A DNA stretch of 64,000 nucleotides from an uncultured Pseudoflavonifractor sp. Its GTDB lineage: Bacteria > Bacillota > Clostridia > Oscillospirales > Oscillospiraceae. Where the stretch lies: assembly GCA_947425785.1 (NCBI GenBank), contig CANEAY010000001.1, forward strand, positions 124,001 to 188,000, in the 5' to 3' direction. Position numbers and translations under genes: made by a program. The notes under the pieces were generated by a model. The model was not told the origin of the DNA, did no database searches, and saw only the letters and a program-made list of their open reading frames with translations. This document shows positions 49,447-58,134 of this stretch, piece after piece (the stretch's first letter is position 1; each line of letters starts with the position of its first letter).

Positions 49447-51291
49447 ATGAAGAGAAAAGTCCTGTCCCTGATGCTGGCCGCCGCTATGGCTTTGTCTTTG
49501 ACCCCTGCTGTGGCTTTGGCGGCGGAGGACGACTGCGACCCCATCATCATCGGCGGCAGCCGGGGGGAGCGGCCTGCCACAGACCCCTATAAGGATCACA
49601 TCGACACCCTGGCCGAGGCCGCCGAAAAGGGCTATGTCCTCACCTTCAGTGAGGACATTGACGACACCATCGACCTGGGCAGCGTGGAATATGGCAGCGA
49701 GAGCCTCCCCTCCAAGACCATCACCATGACCAACGAGGGAGACAAGAGCCTGTATCTTGTGAGCACCGGCTACTTCCAGACAAAGGTGGGCATCGAAACG
49801 GATGAATATAAGGAGCAGTACAATACCAACTTCTCCAATGTCCCCGTCTATGAGCTGGAGCCGGGGAAGAGCTACAGCCTGCACCTGACCGCCAACGGGG
49901 CCAAGGAGGCGGGGACCCACAAGTGCTCCGCCTCCCTGGACTTTTCCTATACCTATCCGGCCAACCATAGTGCGCTGAAGGCTTGGGATCTGACCTGCAA
50001 CCTTTCCCTGACCTACACCGTCACCTTTGACGGGGAGGTGGGGGGCGGGGTGCCTTTTACCGCCAGCCCGGAGAAGCTGGACTTCAAGGCGGTGGAGAAC
50101 GGCACCTCCCAGAGCCAGACCCTCACCCTCACCAACACCTCCCGGTGGGAGGTGGAGCTGCGGGGAAGCGCAGGCCGGTCTCTGACGGTGGATGGGAAAG
50201 ACTCCTTTGACGAGGTCACCCTGGCCCCCGGGGAGAGCCTGACCCTCACCGTGACCGCCAGCCCCGAGGATGTCTGGCCCACCTCCACCGATGCCAAGCT
50301 GTACCTGTTCTATGATTATTGGGTGGAAGAGACACGGTTCCGGCACCAGGACACGGTGGAGTTCCCCGTCCACGTCCAGTCCACCAATGACGGTGCTATC
50401 CTGACCTTTTTCCAGATCAACCCCGCCGTGGGCCCCTCCGGGTACTACACCACCATGGACGGCGCCACCACCTACTATGGGGATGAGACCTTTGAGGTCC
50501 CGGCAGGAGAGACCCTCAGCTTTAAGGCGGTGCCCTACAACCCAGACAACGGCTATGTGCTGGCGGTGGAGCGGAGCTATCAGGGCTCCGGGGCCGAAGA
50601 CTGGGAGTATATCGGCTATGGGGACACCGTGGCCTTTGAGGAGGTCTACAGTGTCCAGCGGCTCAGGGTCAACTTCGCCACCAGCAAGAGACCCCCGGCC
50701 GACTGGGCCAGGGACGCGGTGGGCCGGGCCTATTGTTTGAGAATTTTCCGGCCCTACGATATGCCCGGGTACAGCAGTGACAACCGGCTGGGTGCGGCGG
50801 TGCCCGAAAGCGATTTCGGCGCGTCTATCAACCGAGAGGACTTCTGTCAGATGGCGGCGGCCCTGTATAATGAGCTGACCCCCTATGAGGAAAATCCCTT
50901 CCGGGGAGCGGAATCCAGTGCGACGGAGAAGAAGCTGCCCGTCTTTACCGACACCACCAATACCGATGTGCGGAAGATGGCCTATCTGGGGGTCATCACC
51001 GGCGTGGGGGAGGGGGTTTTTGACCCGGAGGGCGAGCTGACCCGGGAGCAGGCCGCTACCATCCTCTCCCGGCTGGCCGGGGTGTTGAAGCTGGACCTGC
51101 CCACGGGGGCGGCCACCTTTGACGACAGCGGCTCCGTGGCCTCCTGGGCCAAAGACGCCGTGGGCCAGATGCAGAAGAGCGGCATCATGGGCGGTATGGG
51201 CAACAACCAGTTCGGCCCCCAGGGGTCTTACAGCTGGGAGCAGAGCATTGCTACCCTCATGCGCCTTTACGACATGGCTCAGGGCAAGTAA
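49447..51291 (+). CDS. Secreted SLH-domain surface protein with ASH-like beta repeats
   Basis: The 614-residue protein has a signal peptide (LMLAAAMALSLTPAVALA). Two immunoglobulin-like segments follow, one with SLPSKTITMTNEGDKSLY and one with TSQSQTLTLTNTSRWEVEL, typical of ASH/choice-of-anchor-type repeats. SLH motifs lie at about 440-614. The true start is ATG 49447 with AAGGAGA upstream; a longer frame from 49072 runs antisense-like through the hydrogenase gene and is rejected. Surface attachment via SLH is inferred; ligand unknown. Confidence 0.82.
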   Translation: MKRKVLSLMLAAAMALSLTPAVALAAEDDCDPIIIGGSRGERPATDPYKDHIDTLAEAAEKGYVLTFSEDIDDTIDLGSVEYGSESLPSKTITMTNEGDKSLYLVSTGYFQTKVGIETDEYKEQYNTNFSNVPVYELEPGKSYSLHLTANGAKEAGTHKCSASLDFSYTYPANHSALKAWDLTCNLSLTYTVTFDGEVGGGVPFTASPEKLDFKAVENGTSQSQTLTLTNTSRWEVELRGSAGRSLTVDGKDSFDEVTLAPGESLTLTVTASPEDVWPTSTDAKLYLFYDYWVEETRFRHQDTVEFPVHVQSTNDGAILTFFQINPAVGPSGYYTTMDGATTYYGDETFEVPAGETLSFKAVPYNPDNGYVLAVERSYQGSGAEDWEYIGYGDTVAFEEVYSVQRLRVNFATSKRPPADWARDAVGRAYCLRIFRPYDMPGYSSDNRLGAAVPESDFGASINREDFCQMAAALYNELTPYEENPFRGAESSATEKKLPVFTDTTNTDVRKMAYLGVITGVGEGVFDPEGELTREQAATILSRLAGVLKLDLPTGAATFDDSGSVASWAKDAVGQMQKSGIMGGMGNNQFGPQGSYSWEQSIATLMRLYDMAQGK

Positions 51292-51297
51292 ATAGGA

Positions 51298-51338
51298 AAA
51301 GGCCCCGGCGGAGCATCTGCTCCGCCGGGGCCTTTTTT
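51298..51338. terminator. Bidirectional terminator after the SLH protein
   Basis: AAGGCCCCGGCGGAGCA and TGCTCCGCCGGGGCCTT, then TTTTTTA forward, and TTTTCC in reverse. It also serves the small gene on the other strand. Confidence 0.9.
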
Positions 51339-51351
51339 ATTTGGTATGGGT

Positions 51352-51564
51352 TCAGTCCAGCCGGAAGTCCTCGTCCTTGAGCTTGCTGGTATCCAGACTG
51401 GCGGGCTTGGGGGGCACCCGGCGGAAGGGGTCGTAACGGAAGGCGCCGCAGCGATCCCCCGGGGAGACCACGCCCTTCTTGGAGCAGAGGATACGGCCTT
51501 CCTCCAGAGTGGCGCCCCTGGCGCAGTACGCGCAGCGGGGCTCGATCTTTTTGTGGAACAGCAT
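51352..51564 (-). CDS. Small cysteine-rich protein, unknown function
   Basis: A 70-residue protein with CAYCARG, ILCSKKGVV and GDRCGAFRYDP, four cysteines that could bind one zinc ion. It has a good GGAGGAG before ATG 51564. Similar small proteins sit in many clostridial genomes; no function is known to me. It follows the YlbJ gene by 32 bp on the same strand. Confidence 0.65.
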   Translation of the reverse strand: MLFHKKIEPRCAYCARGATLEEGRILCSKKGVVSPGDRCGAFRYDPFRRVPPKPASLDTSKLKDEDFRLD

Positions 51565-51596
51565 GGGCCTCTCCTCCCGGTCGATTACTGTCCCTA

Positions 51597-52790
51597 TCAT
51601 AACACACTTCTGCGCCGATTACCACAGGTTTTTCTCCCCTTTTGGATCCCCAGGGCCGCCAGGAGGAAAAAGCCCAAAAACACCAGCCAGGCCGCGGCGG
51701 TGGAGATGGCCAGGGCGGTGTGGAAGTCGGTGCCCGCAATGCAGTCCACCTGCTCCGCCAGATAGGCCGACACGCTCTCCTCAAGGGGGAAAAGGCGGAA
51801 AAGCAGAGTGGTGAGGGCGGCGGAGAAGAGGCCGTGAAGGAGCTTGCCTCCCAGGTAGGTGCGCACGTTGAGGCCGCTCTCCCCCAGGAAGGAGAGCACC
51901 TGGCAGTGGACGGAGACGCCCGCCCAGCCCAGCAGGAAGGCGGCCATGGCCGCCTTCCCCTCCAGGGAGCCGCTGCCGGTGAGGGAGGCCACCCCGGAGG
52001 AGAGCTCCAGCGCCCCGGTGAGGAGCCTTCCGGCCCACTCCTGGTGAAAGCCCAGGGGAGCGAAGAGCCGGCCCAGAAGCTCTGCCAGGGCGGGCAGAAG
52101 CCCGGAGAGGAAGCACAGGCGGATGATAACGGTGAAGCAGACCACAAAGGCGCAGATGTTGAGGGTGGAGGTCACCGAGCCCTTCACCGCGTCGGTAAAG
52201 GCCACGGAGAAGCGGCGGGCGGCAATGGGGGGCGAGGGCCGCTGGCTCCGGCTGTCCTTGTCCTGCCAATGGTAGAAGCGGAAGAGGAACCCCACGCACA
52301 CCGAGGCGGCGGCGTGGACGAGGCACAAAAGCACCCCCACCCGGCTGTCGGCGAAGATCCCGGCCCCCACCACACCTAAGATGAAGGCGGGGCCGGAGTT
52401 GTTGCAGAAGGAGAGCAGCCGCTCACACTCAGTCTTGGTACACGTTCCGCTTTCGTAGAGGGTAAGGGCCGCCCGGGCGCCCACCGGATACCCCCCCACA
52501 AAGCCCAGAGCCAGGGCGGCGGCGCATGCGCCCCCCACATGGAAAAGGGGCCGCATGACAGGCTCCAAAAGCCGGCCCAGGTAGCTTGCCAATCCCAGGG
52601 AGATCACCAGAGAGGTGAGGATAAAGAAGGGGAAGAGGGAGGGGATGATGACATTGTAGCAAAGTCCCAGCCCATCCTGGACGGCGGCGCTGATCTCCTT
52701 GGGCCAGCAGATCAGGGCGATGGCGCAGCATAGCAGCCCGGCGCCCCAAAGACCGTCCCGAAGGGCCTGTTTTCGCAAAATATGGCTCAA
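51597..52790 (-). CDS. ylbJ: Sporulation integral membrane protein YlbJ
   Basis: The 397-residue membrane protein has about ten helices. Conserved stretches include YNVIIPSLFPFFILTSLV near residue 45, GFVGGYPVGARAA and NNSGPAFILGVVGAGIF, typical of the YlbJ/SpoVV family. YlbJ acts in spore maturation, moving dipicolinic acid across the forespore outer membrane in the mother cell. A TTG start at 52790 is taken because GGGGGTGATC precedes it by seven bases; that site lies in a hairpin arm. Confidence 0.82.
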   Translation of the reverse strand: MSHILRKQALRDGLWGAGLLCCAIALICWPKEISAAVQDGLGLCYNVIIPSLFPFFILTSLVISLGLASYLGRLLEPVMRPLFHVGGACAAALALGFVGGYPVGARAALTLYESGTCTKTECERLLSFCNNSGPAFILGVVGAGIFADSRVGVLLCLVHAAASVCVGFLFRFYHWQDKDSRSQRPSPPIAARRFSVAFTDAVKGSVTSTLNICAFVVCFTVIIRLCFLSGLLPALAELLGRLFAPLGFHQEWAGRLLTGALELSSGVASLTGSGSLEGKAAMAAFLLGWAGVSVHCQVLSFLGESGLNVRTYLGGKLLHGLFSAALTTLLFRLFPLEESVSAYLAEQVDCIAGTDFHTALAISTAAAWLVFLGFFLLAALGIQKGRKTCGNRRRSVL

Positions 52791-52799
52791 AATAGATCA

Positions 52800-52828
52800 C
52801 CCCCGCCGAACAGCATATTCGGCGGGGG
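52800..52828 (-). promoter_or_regulatory. Hairpin occluding the ylbJ ribosome-binding site
   Basis: CCCCCGCCGAA and TTCGGCGGGGG pair over a 7-nt loop. On the minus strand the second arm contributes GGGGG to the ylbJ Shine-Dalgarno. No T-run follows, so it is not a convincing terminator of the upstream tetR gene. Confidence 0.6.
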
Positions 52829-52854
52829 TAAAGAGTATGAGAAAAGTGAGGCTC

Positions 52855-53445
52855 TCAGCTGCCAAAGGCTCCCTCGAACAGCTGGTAGTCCTGCTGGAGC
52901 CGGCCCCAGAGGGAGTAGTCTCCCCGGTGGAGGATCCAGTCGATCACCACGCCCCGGAAATGGCGGAAGAAAAAGTCCGCCGTCCACTCCGGGCTGTGGC
53001 TGGGGGAGAGGACGCCCTCCCTGGCCAGGGCCTCCAAGCACTCCCCCATGGCCCGAAGGGTATACCGCTGGGGGGACATGGAGGCGGCGGCGGAGTCGGC
53101 CAGGCGGCGGCCGTAGTAGAGGGCCAGAGTCTCCCAGCCCAGCTCCTCCATATACTCGGCGTAGAGCCGTAGCAGGGTCTCCAGCCGCTCCAGGGGAGGG
53201 CGGCCCTCCATGCTGGCCAGAGCCTCCTCCAAATAGGCGTCCAGAGAGTTGAAGCCCTGGTTCAAAAGCGCCTCCTTGGACTCAAAATGATGGTAGAAGG
53301 CCCCAGTGGTGACGCCGGCGGCCTGGCAGATGTCCCGAACGGTGACTCTGGCGAAGCCGACCTGCCGGGAGAGGGCCACGGCAGCATCCAGAATGGCTCT
53401 GCGGGTATGCTGGGCCTGGGCCTGGCGGCGGGCTTGATAATCCAT
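52855..53445 (-). CDS. TetR/AcrR-family repressor
   Basis: The 196-residue protein has the TetR HTH (about 10-55, TRRAILDAAVALSRQVGF to GVTTGAFYHHFESKEALL) and a helical ligand domain. The ATG at 53445 follows AAGGAGGG. It is divergent from degV, and an 11-bp palindrome lies between the two promoters, which suggests repression of both. The ligand is unknown. Confidence 0.88.
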   Translation of the reverse strand: MDYQARRQAQAQHTRRAILDAAVALSRQVGFARVTVRDICQAAGVTTGAFYHHFESKEALLNQGFNSLDAYLEEALASMEGRPPLERLETLLRLYAEYMEELGWETLALYYGRRLADSAAASMSPQRYTLRAMGECLEALAREGVLSPSHSPEWTADFFFRHFRGVVIDWILHRGDYSLWGRLQQDYQLFEGAFGS

Positions 53446-53480
53446 GGAAAGTCCCTCCTTGACAGATGGGGAAAAGGTAC

Positions 53481-53525
53481 GTATAATACTCACATAACAA
53501 TGTTACTTTACGTTGTGTATTATAC
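53481..53525. promoter_or_regulatory. TetR-type operator nested between divergent -10 boxes
   Basis: TAACAATGTTA (53495-53505) is a perfect 11-bp palindrome. On either side, GTATAATAC (53481-53489) and GTATTATAC (53517-53525) are inverted copies giving TATTAT -10 boxes facing outward. Binding at the centre would cover both promoters. Confidence 0.6.
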
Positions 53526-53565
53526 GGGAGACGGGGCGTGCCTGTCAACCGATGGAGGAATTTTC

Positions 53566-54435
53566 TTGAGCATAAATCCTGAAAAAATCGCTTTTTTGGT
53601 GGATTCCTGCGCCGAGATGGAGCCCCGGCACCGCAAGGGTGTGCCCGTCTATGTGGTGCCTCTGCGCATCGGCTGTGCCGACGGCAGCTTCAACGATGGG
53701 GAGGATATTTTTGCCAAGGATATCTATCGGCGCCTGGAGCGGGGAGAGCTGCCCAAGACCTCCCTGCCCGATATGATCCGGGTGGCGGAGACTCTGGACC
53801 GCATCAAGGCCGACGGCTACGAGCGGGTCATCGCCCTGCCCCTGTCCTCCGGCCTGTCCGGCACCCACAACATGATCCGCCTTCAGTGCGAGGAGCACAA
53901 GGACTTGACCACGGTGGTTTTTGACACCTGCAGCGGAGCCATTCCGTTGGGGGGGATCGTCCTACAGCTCTGGGAGGACATCCAGGAGGGGATGAGCTGG
54001 GATGAGCTGGTGGAGCAGCGCGCGCCCCATCTGCTGAAAAACAACTTCCCCTTCTTCTCGGTGGATACCCTGGAATACCTGCAGAAGGGGGGGCGCATCG
54101 GCAAGATCACCGCCCTGGCGGGCACCTTACTCAGCATCAAGCCCATCATTACCTTCGCCCCCGACGGCCAGCTGGTGAACGTGGCCAAGGTGCGGGGCCG
54201 CAAGCAGGTGCAGGGAAAGCTCATCGAGCTGGTCAAGGAGCATGTGGGCGATCACCGAGACTTCAATCTTCTGGTGGCCAACGGCGGGGCCGAGGAGGAG
54301 ATGAAGCAGCTGAAGAAGGATCTGATGGCCGCCATCCCCGGCTGCCGCCACATCTGGGACTCCCACATCGACGCCACCCTGAGCGTATATATTGGCAGCG
54401 GCGTGCTGGGCGCCTGCATCCAGCTGTTGGATTAA
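53566..54435 (+). CDS. DegV family fatty-acid-binding protein
   Basis: The 289-residue protein matches DegV/FakB: FLVDSCAEM near residue 11, VYVVPLRIG, the TSLPD loop, LPLSSGLSGTHNM and VDTLEYLQKGGRIG. These bind a fatty acid and present it to the FakA kinase. FakB-type proteins use TSxP and the SGTY/SGTH loop for phosphate contacts. The TTG at 53566 is set by GGAGGAA six bases upstream; longer in-frame starts run into the tetR gene. Divergent from tetR, its likely repressor. Confidence 0.88.
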   Translation: MSINPEKIAFLVDSCAEMEPRHRKGVPVYVVPLRIGCADGSFNDGEDIFAKDIYRRLERGELPKTSLPDMIRVAETLDRIKADGYERVIALPLSSGLSGTHNMIRLQCEEHKDLTTVVFDTCSGAIPLGGIVLQLWEDIQEGMSWDELVEQRAPHLLKNNFPFFSVDTLEYLQKGGRIGKITALAGTLLSIKPIITFAPDGQLVNVAKVRGRKQVQGKLIELVKEHVGDHRDFNLLVANGGAEEEMKQLKKDLMAAIPGCRHIWDSHIDATLSVYIGSGVLGACIQLLD

Positions 54436-54451
54436 CAGAATTATGGAAACT

Positions 54452-54492
54452 AAAAGGAGCCTTCCCACACAGGGAAGACTCCTTTGTTTTTT
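54452..54492 (+). terminator. Terminator after degV
   Basis: AAAGGAG..TTCCC and GGGAA..CTCCTTT form a bulged stem followed by GTTTTTT. Confidence 0.8.
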
Positions 54493-54560
54493 GGAATTCA
54501 GAAGAAATTATCCAAAGGATCCACGGACAGAGAATAGAATTATGTTAACTAAATGCCCCT

Positions 54561-56609
54561 TCATTTTATCACGGGAAAGCTGACCACCGCTTTGAACAGG
54601 TCGCCGTCCACCTCCAGCCGGAACAGGCCCCCCTGAAGCTCGGTGAGGCTCCGGGCGATGGAGAGCCCCAGGCCGCTGCCCTCGGTGGTGCGGCTCTCGT
54701 CCCCCCGGACGAACCGCTCCATGAGCTGCTCGGCGGGGACGTTGAGCTGGCTGGCGGAGACATTTTTCAGGGAGAGGATCATGTTGCCGTCCCACTGCTT
54801 CAAATCGAGATAGACCCGGGTCCCCGGCATGGCGTACTTGACGCAGTTACCCATGAGATTGTCCAGGATCCGCCAGAAATGACGGCCGTCGGCCCAGACG
54901 TAGACCTCCTCCTCGGTGAGGGTGGGGATCACTGTCAACTGGGCGGCGGTGAATTTCTCGCTGTACTCCCCCAGGGCCTGAGTCACCAGCTGGACCACCC
55001 CCAGCCGCTCCTTGTTTACCGTCAGGGCTCCCGTGGAGGCCTTGCTGGCCTCCACCAGATCCTCTGTGAGCTTTTTCAGCCGCTGGCTCTTCCGATCCAG
55101 CACCTCGATATATTCCCGGGCCTTCTCCTCCTGAATGTCCTCCTTCTTCAGCAGATCCACATAGTTGATGATGGAGGTCAGGGGGGTCTTCAGGTCGTGG
55201 GAGACATTGGTGATGAGCTCCGCCTTCATCCGCTCCGAGCGCAGCCGCTCGTCCACGGCGGTGTTGATGGCGCTGCCCAGGTCGTTGAGCTGTCCGGCGT
55301 GCTCCTTCAGATCCCTGCAGATATAGCGGTCCATCCCGCTGGTGTCGATGACGGTCTCCGGACTGCCGCCCACAATGGCCTGGGTACCGGCGCGGATGAT
55401 GCGCCACTGCTCGCTCCACTTGCAAAGGCCGAAGAGCACCGCACCCTGGTAGAAGGGGATGAGCACCACGGTGAGGCTGGTGAGGAGAGTGCCGATGAGA
55501 TAGAGGAGGAAGCCCACAATGACCCGCTGGGTCAGGTTCCAGTTCCCGAAGGTAGTTCCCCACCAGCGGCCCAGGCCCCGGAAGCCCCGGCCTATCCAGC
55601 ATAGGCACCTCCAGGTGACGGTGTTGCGAAAAAGGGTGTGGGCCTTGATCCGGGTTGCGGTTGACATAAGTCCGGCCTCGGTGAGGGCGAAGCCCCCTGT
55701 CAGGGAGACCACGCCCAGCATCATCATGGCGTAGAAGGAGGGGTCATTGTAGTGGTAGAGATACCCTTCCGACATGGCGTTGCTCCCCAGGGCAAAGCAC
55801 AGTACCGCCCCCCAACCCATCAAGAGCAGGTACAGGTCGTAGGGGATCCTGTCTGTCCAGTTGAGCACGAAGGTCTCCGCCCCTCTCCGCCGGCCGGCAC
55901 AGCACAGCAGCAGGACGGTGCCGGCGAGAGCGGTAAGGATCAGGGCGGCAGTCCAGTAGAGGAACCGGATGTCCCCCTTGACCAGGGTGTTTTTCAGCTC
56001 CCGGAACTCGTCCGGGGCGGCGTAGCGCTCGTCTATGCCGTACTCCAGCGCGTACTGGAAGGTCTCTCCATCCTGATAGAGATATGTCTCGTTGCCGGGA
56101 ACCTGGGCCAGCACGGTGCCGTTGTCACTGAAGAAGATGGTAAAGTTCTGCTCCTCGTTATATTCCCGGTAGTTGTAGTAGATCCGGGAGGGGGTCATGG
56201 TACGCACATTTCGGTAAAGATTCTCGTAGGGGACATGCTCCAGGCTGTCCTCACCGGAGGAGCTGAGGAGGATCTCCCCGGTGGCGTTGTCCCGGATGAT
56301 ATAACGAAAATTGGTCTTGGCAGGGCTGAAGGCGTCCAGCCACTCCTGGTAATACTGCTCCTCCAGGTAGCCCAGGGCCTGGCCCCGCCGCTTGGAGTCA
56401 TAGTCGTCCAAAATCTCCATCAGGTGGCTGTACCGCGCGTTCATGGCCTGGTTCCAGGCCAAGGAGTAGGTGTAGTCGCCGCCCTCAAAAAAACTGTCCC
56501 AGTATAGCCCGCAGTAAAGGCACCCGAAAGTGGCCCCCACGGCGCAGGCCACGGTGAGCAGCAGGGCGGCGGCCTTTACCAGGGCGTAGGAGCGAAAATC
56601 CTGTTTCAT
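54561..56609 (-). CDS. Membrane sensor histidine kinase
   Basis: The 682-residue kinase has an N-terminal helix (about 13-34), an extracellular region to about 210 and a block of five or so helices (about 215-410). A HisKA domain follows with NVSHDLKTPL, and a HATPase domain with ILDNLMGNCVKYA and TTEGSGLGLSIARSL. It follows its regulator gene; the GTG at 56615 overlaps the regulator stop, and the ATG at 56609 with GGAGAAGGTG upstream is preferred. The signal is unknown; multi-helix kinases with OmpR partners in Firmicutes often watch the cell envelope. Confidence 0.9.
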   Translation of the reverse strand: MKQDFRSYALVKAAALLLTVACAVGATFGCLYCGLYWDSFFEGGDYTYSLAWNQAMNARYSHLMEILDDYDSKRRGQALGYLEEQYYQEWLDAFSPAKTNFRYIIRDNATGEILLSSSGEDSLEHVPYENLYRNVRTMTPSRIYYNYREYNEEQNFTIFFSDNGTVLAQVPGNETYLYQDGETFQYALEYGIDERYAAPDEFRELKNTLVKGDIRFLYWTAALILTALAGTVLLLCCAGRRRGAETFVLNWTDRIPYDLYLLLMGWGAVLCFALGSNAMSEGYLYHYNDPSFYAMMMLGVVSLTGGFALTEAGLMSTATRIKAHTLFRNTVTWRCLCWIGRGFRGLGRWWGTTFGNWNLTQRVIVGFLLYLIGTLLTSLTVVLIPFYQGAVLFGLCKWSEQWRIIRAGTQAIVGGSPETVIDTSGMDRYICRDLKEHAGQLNDLGSAINTAVDERLRSERMKAELITNVSHDLKTPLTSIINYVDLLKKEDIQEEKAREYIEVLDRKSQRLKKLTEDLVEASKASTGALTVNKERLGVVQLVTQALGEYSEKFTAAQLTVIPTLTEEEVYVWADGRHFWRILDNLMGNCVKYAMPGTRVYLDLKQWDGNMILSLKNVSASQLNVPAEQLMERFVRGDESRTTEGSGLGLSIARSLTELQGGLFRLEVDGDLFKAVVSFPVIK

Positions 56610-56611
56610 GG

Positions 56612-57313
56612 TCACACCTTCTCCATCTTATATCCCAGGCCCCAAACCACCTTGATGTACCGGGGGTTGGCCGGGTCGATCTCGATCTTCTCCCGAATGT
56701 GGCGGATGTGTACCGCCACCGTGTTCTCCGAGCCGTAGGCCGGGTCGTTCCACACCTGCTCATAGATCTGGGCGGTGGAGAACACCTGTCCCGGGTGCTG
56801 GAGCAGGAGCCGGAGAATGTTGAACTCCAGGGGGGTCAGGCTCACCGCCTCCCCGTCCACGGTGACGGTCTTGGCGGCGTCGTCCATGGCGATGCCGCCG
56901 TTTTTCAAAAGTCCGTCGTCCCCGCCCGCCGGGCCCTCCTTGCCCCCCAGGAGGGTATAGCGGCGCAGCTGGCTTTTCACCCGGGCCATGACCTCCATGG
57001 GATTGAAGGGCTTGGTCACATAGTCGTCCGCCCCGATGTTCAGCCCCAGCACCTTGTCCGCGTCCTCCGATTTGGCGGTGAGGAGGATGATGGGCACGTT
57101 GCACGCCTCCCGCAGTTTGGCGGTAGCCCGGATGCCGTCCAGGTTGGGCATCATCACGTCCATGAGGATGAGATGGACGTCGTTTTCAGCCACTGCCTTC
57201 AGGGCCTGGGCTCCGTCGTAGGCGGGGATGGTGTGGTAGCCCTCGCTGGTAAGGTAGATGTCCAGGGCGGAGACAATGTCCCTGTCGTCGTCACAAATTA
57301 GGATGTTATACAT
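56612..57313 (-). CDS. OmpR/PhoB-family response regulator
   Basis: The 233-residue protein has a receiver with ICDDDRD, phospho-Asp in ILMDVMM and Lys in VTKPF. A winged helix follows (about 135-233) with WGLGYKMEKV at the end. The ATG at 57313 follows GAGGTGATC. It forms an operon with the kinase at 54561-56609 (4-bp spacing or overlap), its partner. Confidence 0.93.
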   Translation of the reverse strand: MYNILICDDDRDIVSALDIYLTSEGYHTIPAYDGAQALKAVAENDVHLILMDVMMPNLDGIRATAKLREACNVPIILLTAKSEDADKVLGLNIGADDYVTKPFNPMEVMARVKSQLRRYTLLGGKEGPAGGDDGLLKNGGIAMDDAAKTVTVDGEAVSLTPLEFNILRLLLQHPGQVFSTAQIYEQVWNDPAYGSENTVAVHIRHIREKIEIDPANPRYIKVVWGLGYKMEKV

Positions 57314-57479
57314 GGCGATCACCTCATGGTAGTGAGTATAGAAAGCAATTTTTAAGGCGGCAGGGGGAAAAGTTTTAAGATTGGCTTAATATGCGCTATA
57401 AGATCCATTTTACCGCAAAACCCTTGCGGAGAAAAGCCCGGAATGATAAAATCTTTTTCAAAGAGAGGGGGGCGGCGGG

Positions 57480-57968
57480 ATGGTTTGGAAAATGGGAGAA
57501 GGGGACGCCTACGCCCTGCTGGCCTCCCTGTTGATGGAGAAAGAGAAGATAAGCCTGCCGCCCATGGCCCGGCAGAAGGGGGGCAAGCCCTGGTTCCCCG
57601 ACGCCCCCCATCTCCACTTCAGCGTGAGCCACTCCGGCGGTCTGGCTCTGTGCGCCCTTTCCCACCGGGAGGTGGGGGCGGACATAGAGGTCGTCCGTCC
57701 CCGGCGGGAGCGCCTGCCCGCCTACGCCCTGTCCGGGGAGGAGCTGGCCTGGTATCAGGCCAAAGGCGGCGGCTGGGGGCGGTTTTACACCCTGTGGACC
57801 CTGAAAGAGGCCAAGGTAAAGTGTACTGGCCAGGGGCTGAAGCTGCCCCCCCGGGACATTGCCGTCCCTCTCATGGAACCGGGAGAGACGGCGGAGCGGG
57901 AGGGCTTCTCCTTCACCGCCCTGGCGGGAGAGGGCTGGCGGGGCGCTCTCTGCGAGAAGTTAACATAA
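57480..57968 (+). CDS. 4'-phosphopantetheinyl transferase (Sfp-like, short)
   Basis: The 162-residue protein carries both Sfp-type motifs: GADIEVVRPRR near residue 66, with Asp and Glu for Mg2+, and FYTLWTLKEAKVKCTG near 102. HFSVSHSGG is also present. It transfers phosphopantetheine from CoA to carrier proteins. At 162 residues it is shorter than Sfp (about 220), as are many clostridial forms. No carrier-protein or synthase genes are in the window, so the client (fatty acid ACP or other) is unknown. It stands alone between a two-component system and spo0A. Confidence 0.85.
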   Translation: MVWKMGEGDAYALLASLLMEKEKISLPPMARQKGGKPWFPDAPHLHFSVSHSGGLALCALSHREVGADIEVVRPRRERLPAYALSGEELAWYQAKGGGWGRFYTLWTLKEAKVKCTGQGLKLPPRDIAVPLMEPGETAEREGFSFTALAGEGWRGALCEKLT

Positions 57969-57985
57969 TATTTGATTGAAAACAA

Positions 57986-58026
57986 AAACTAAGCCTGACG
58001 GAAGATCCCGTCAGGCTTAGTTTTTG
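57986..58026. terminator. Bidirectional terminator after the phosphopantetheinyl transferase
   Basis: AAACTAAGCCTGACGG and CCGTCAGGCTTAGTTT form a long stem with TTTTTG forward and TTTTTGTTTTC in reverse. The 58027-58134 gap beyond it shows nothing else. Confidence 0.9.
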
Positions 58027-58134
58027 CTTGTGAGATAAAGAAGGATGCTGGGCGGATCAGGGCCTTGCCGGCCGTCGGACGCTTCCCCGCCAAGGGGTGC
58101 CGCCGAAATGTTCATGGCTTGCAGCGCAGGGGCC

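Noticed and set aside
52800-52828. Terminator of tetR
   Set aside because: The stem is strong but there is no T-run on the minus strand, and one arm overlaps the ylbJ ribosome-binding site.
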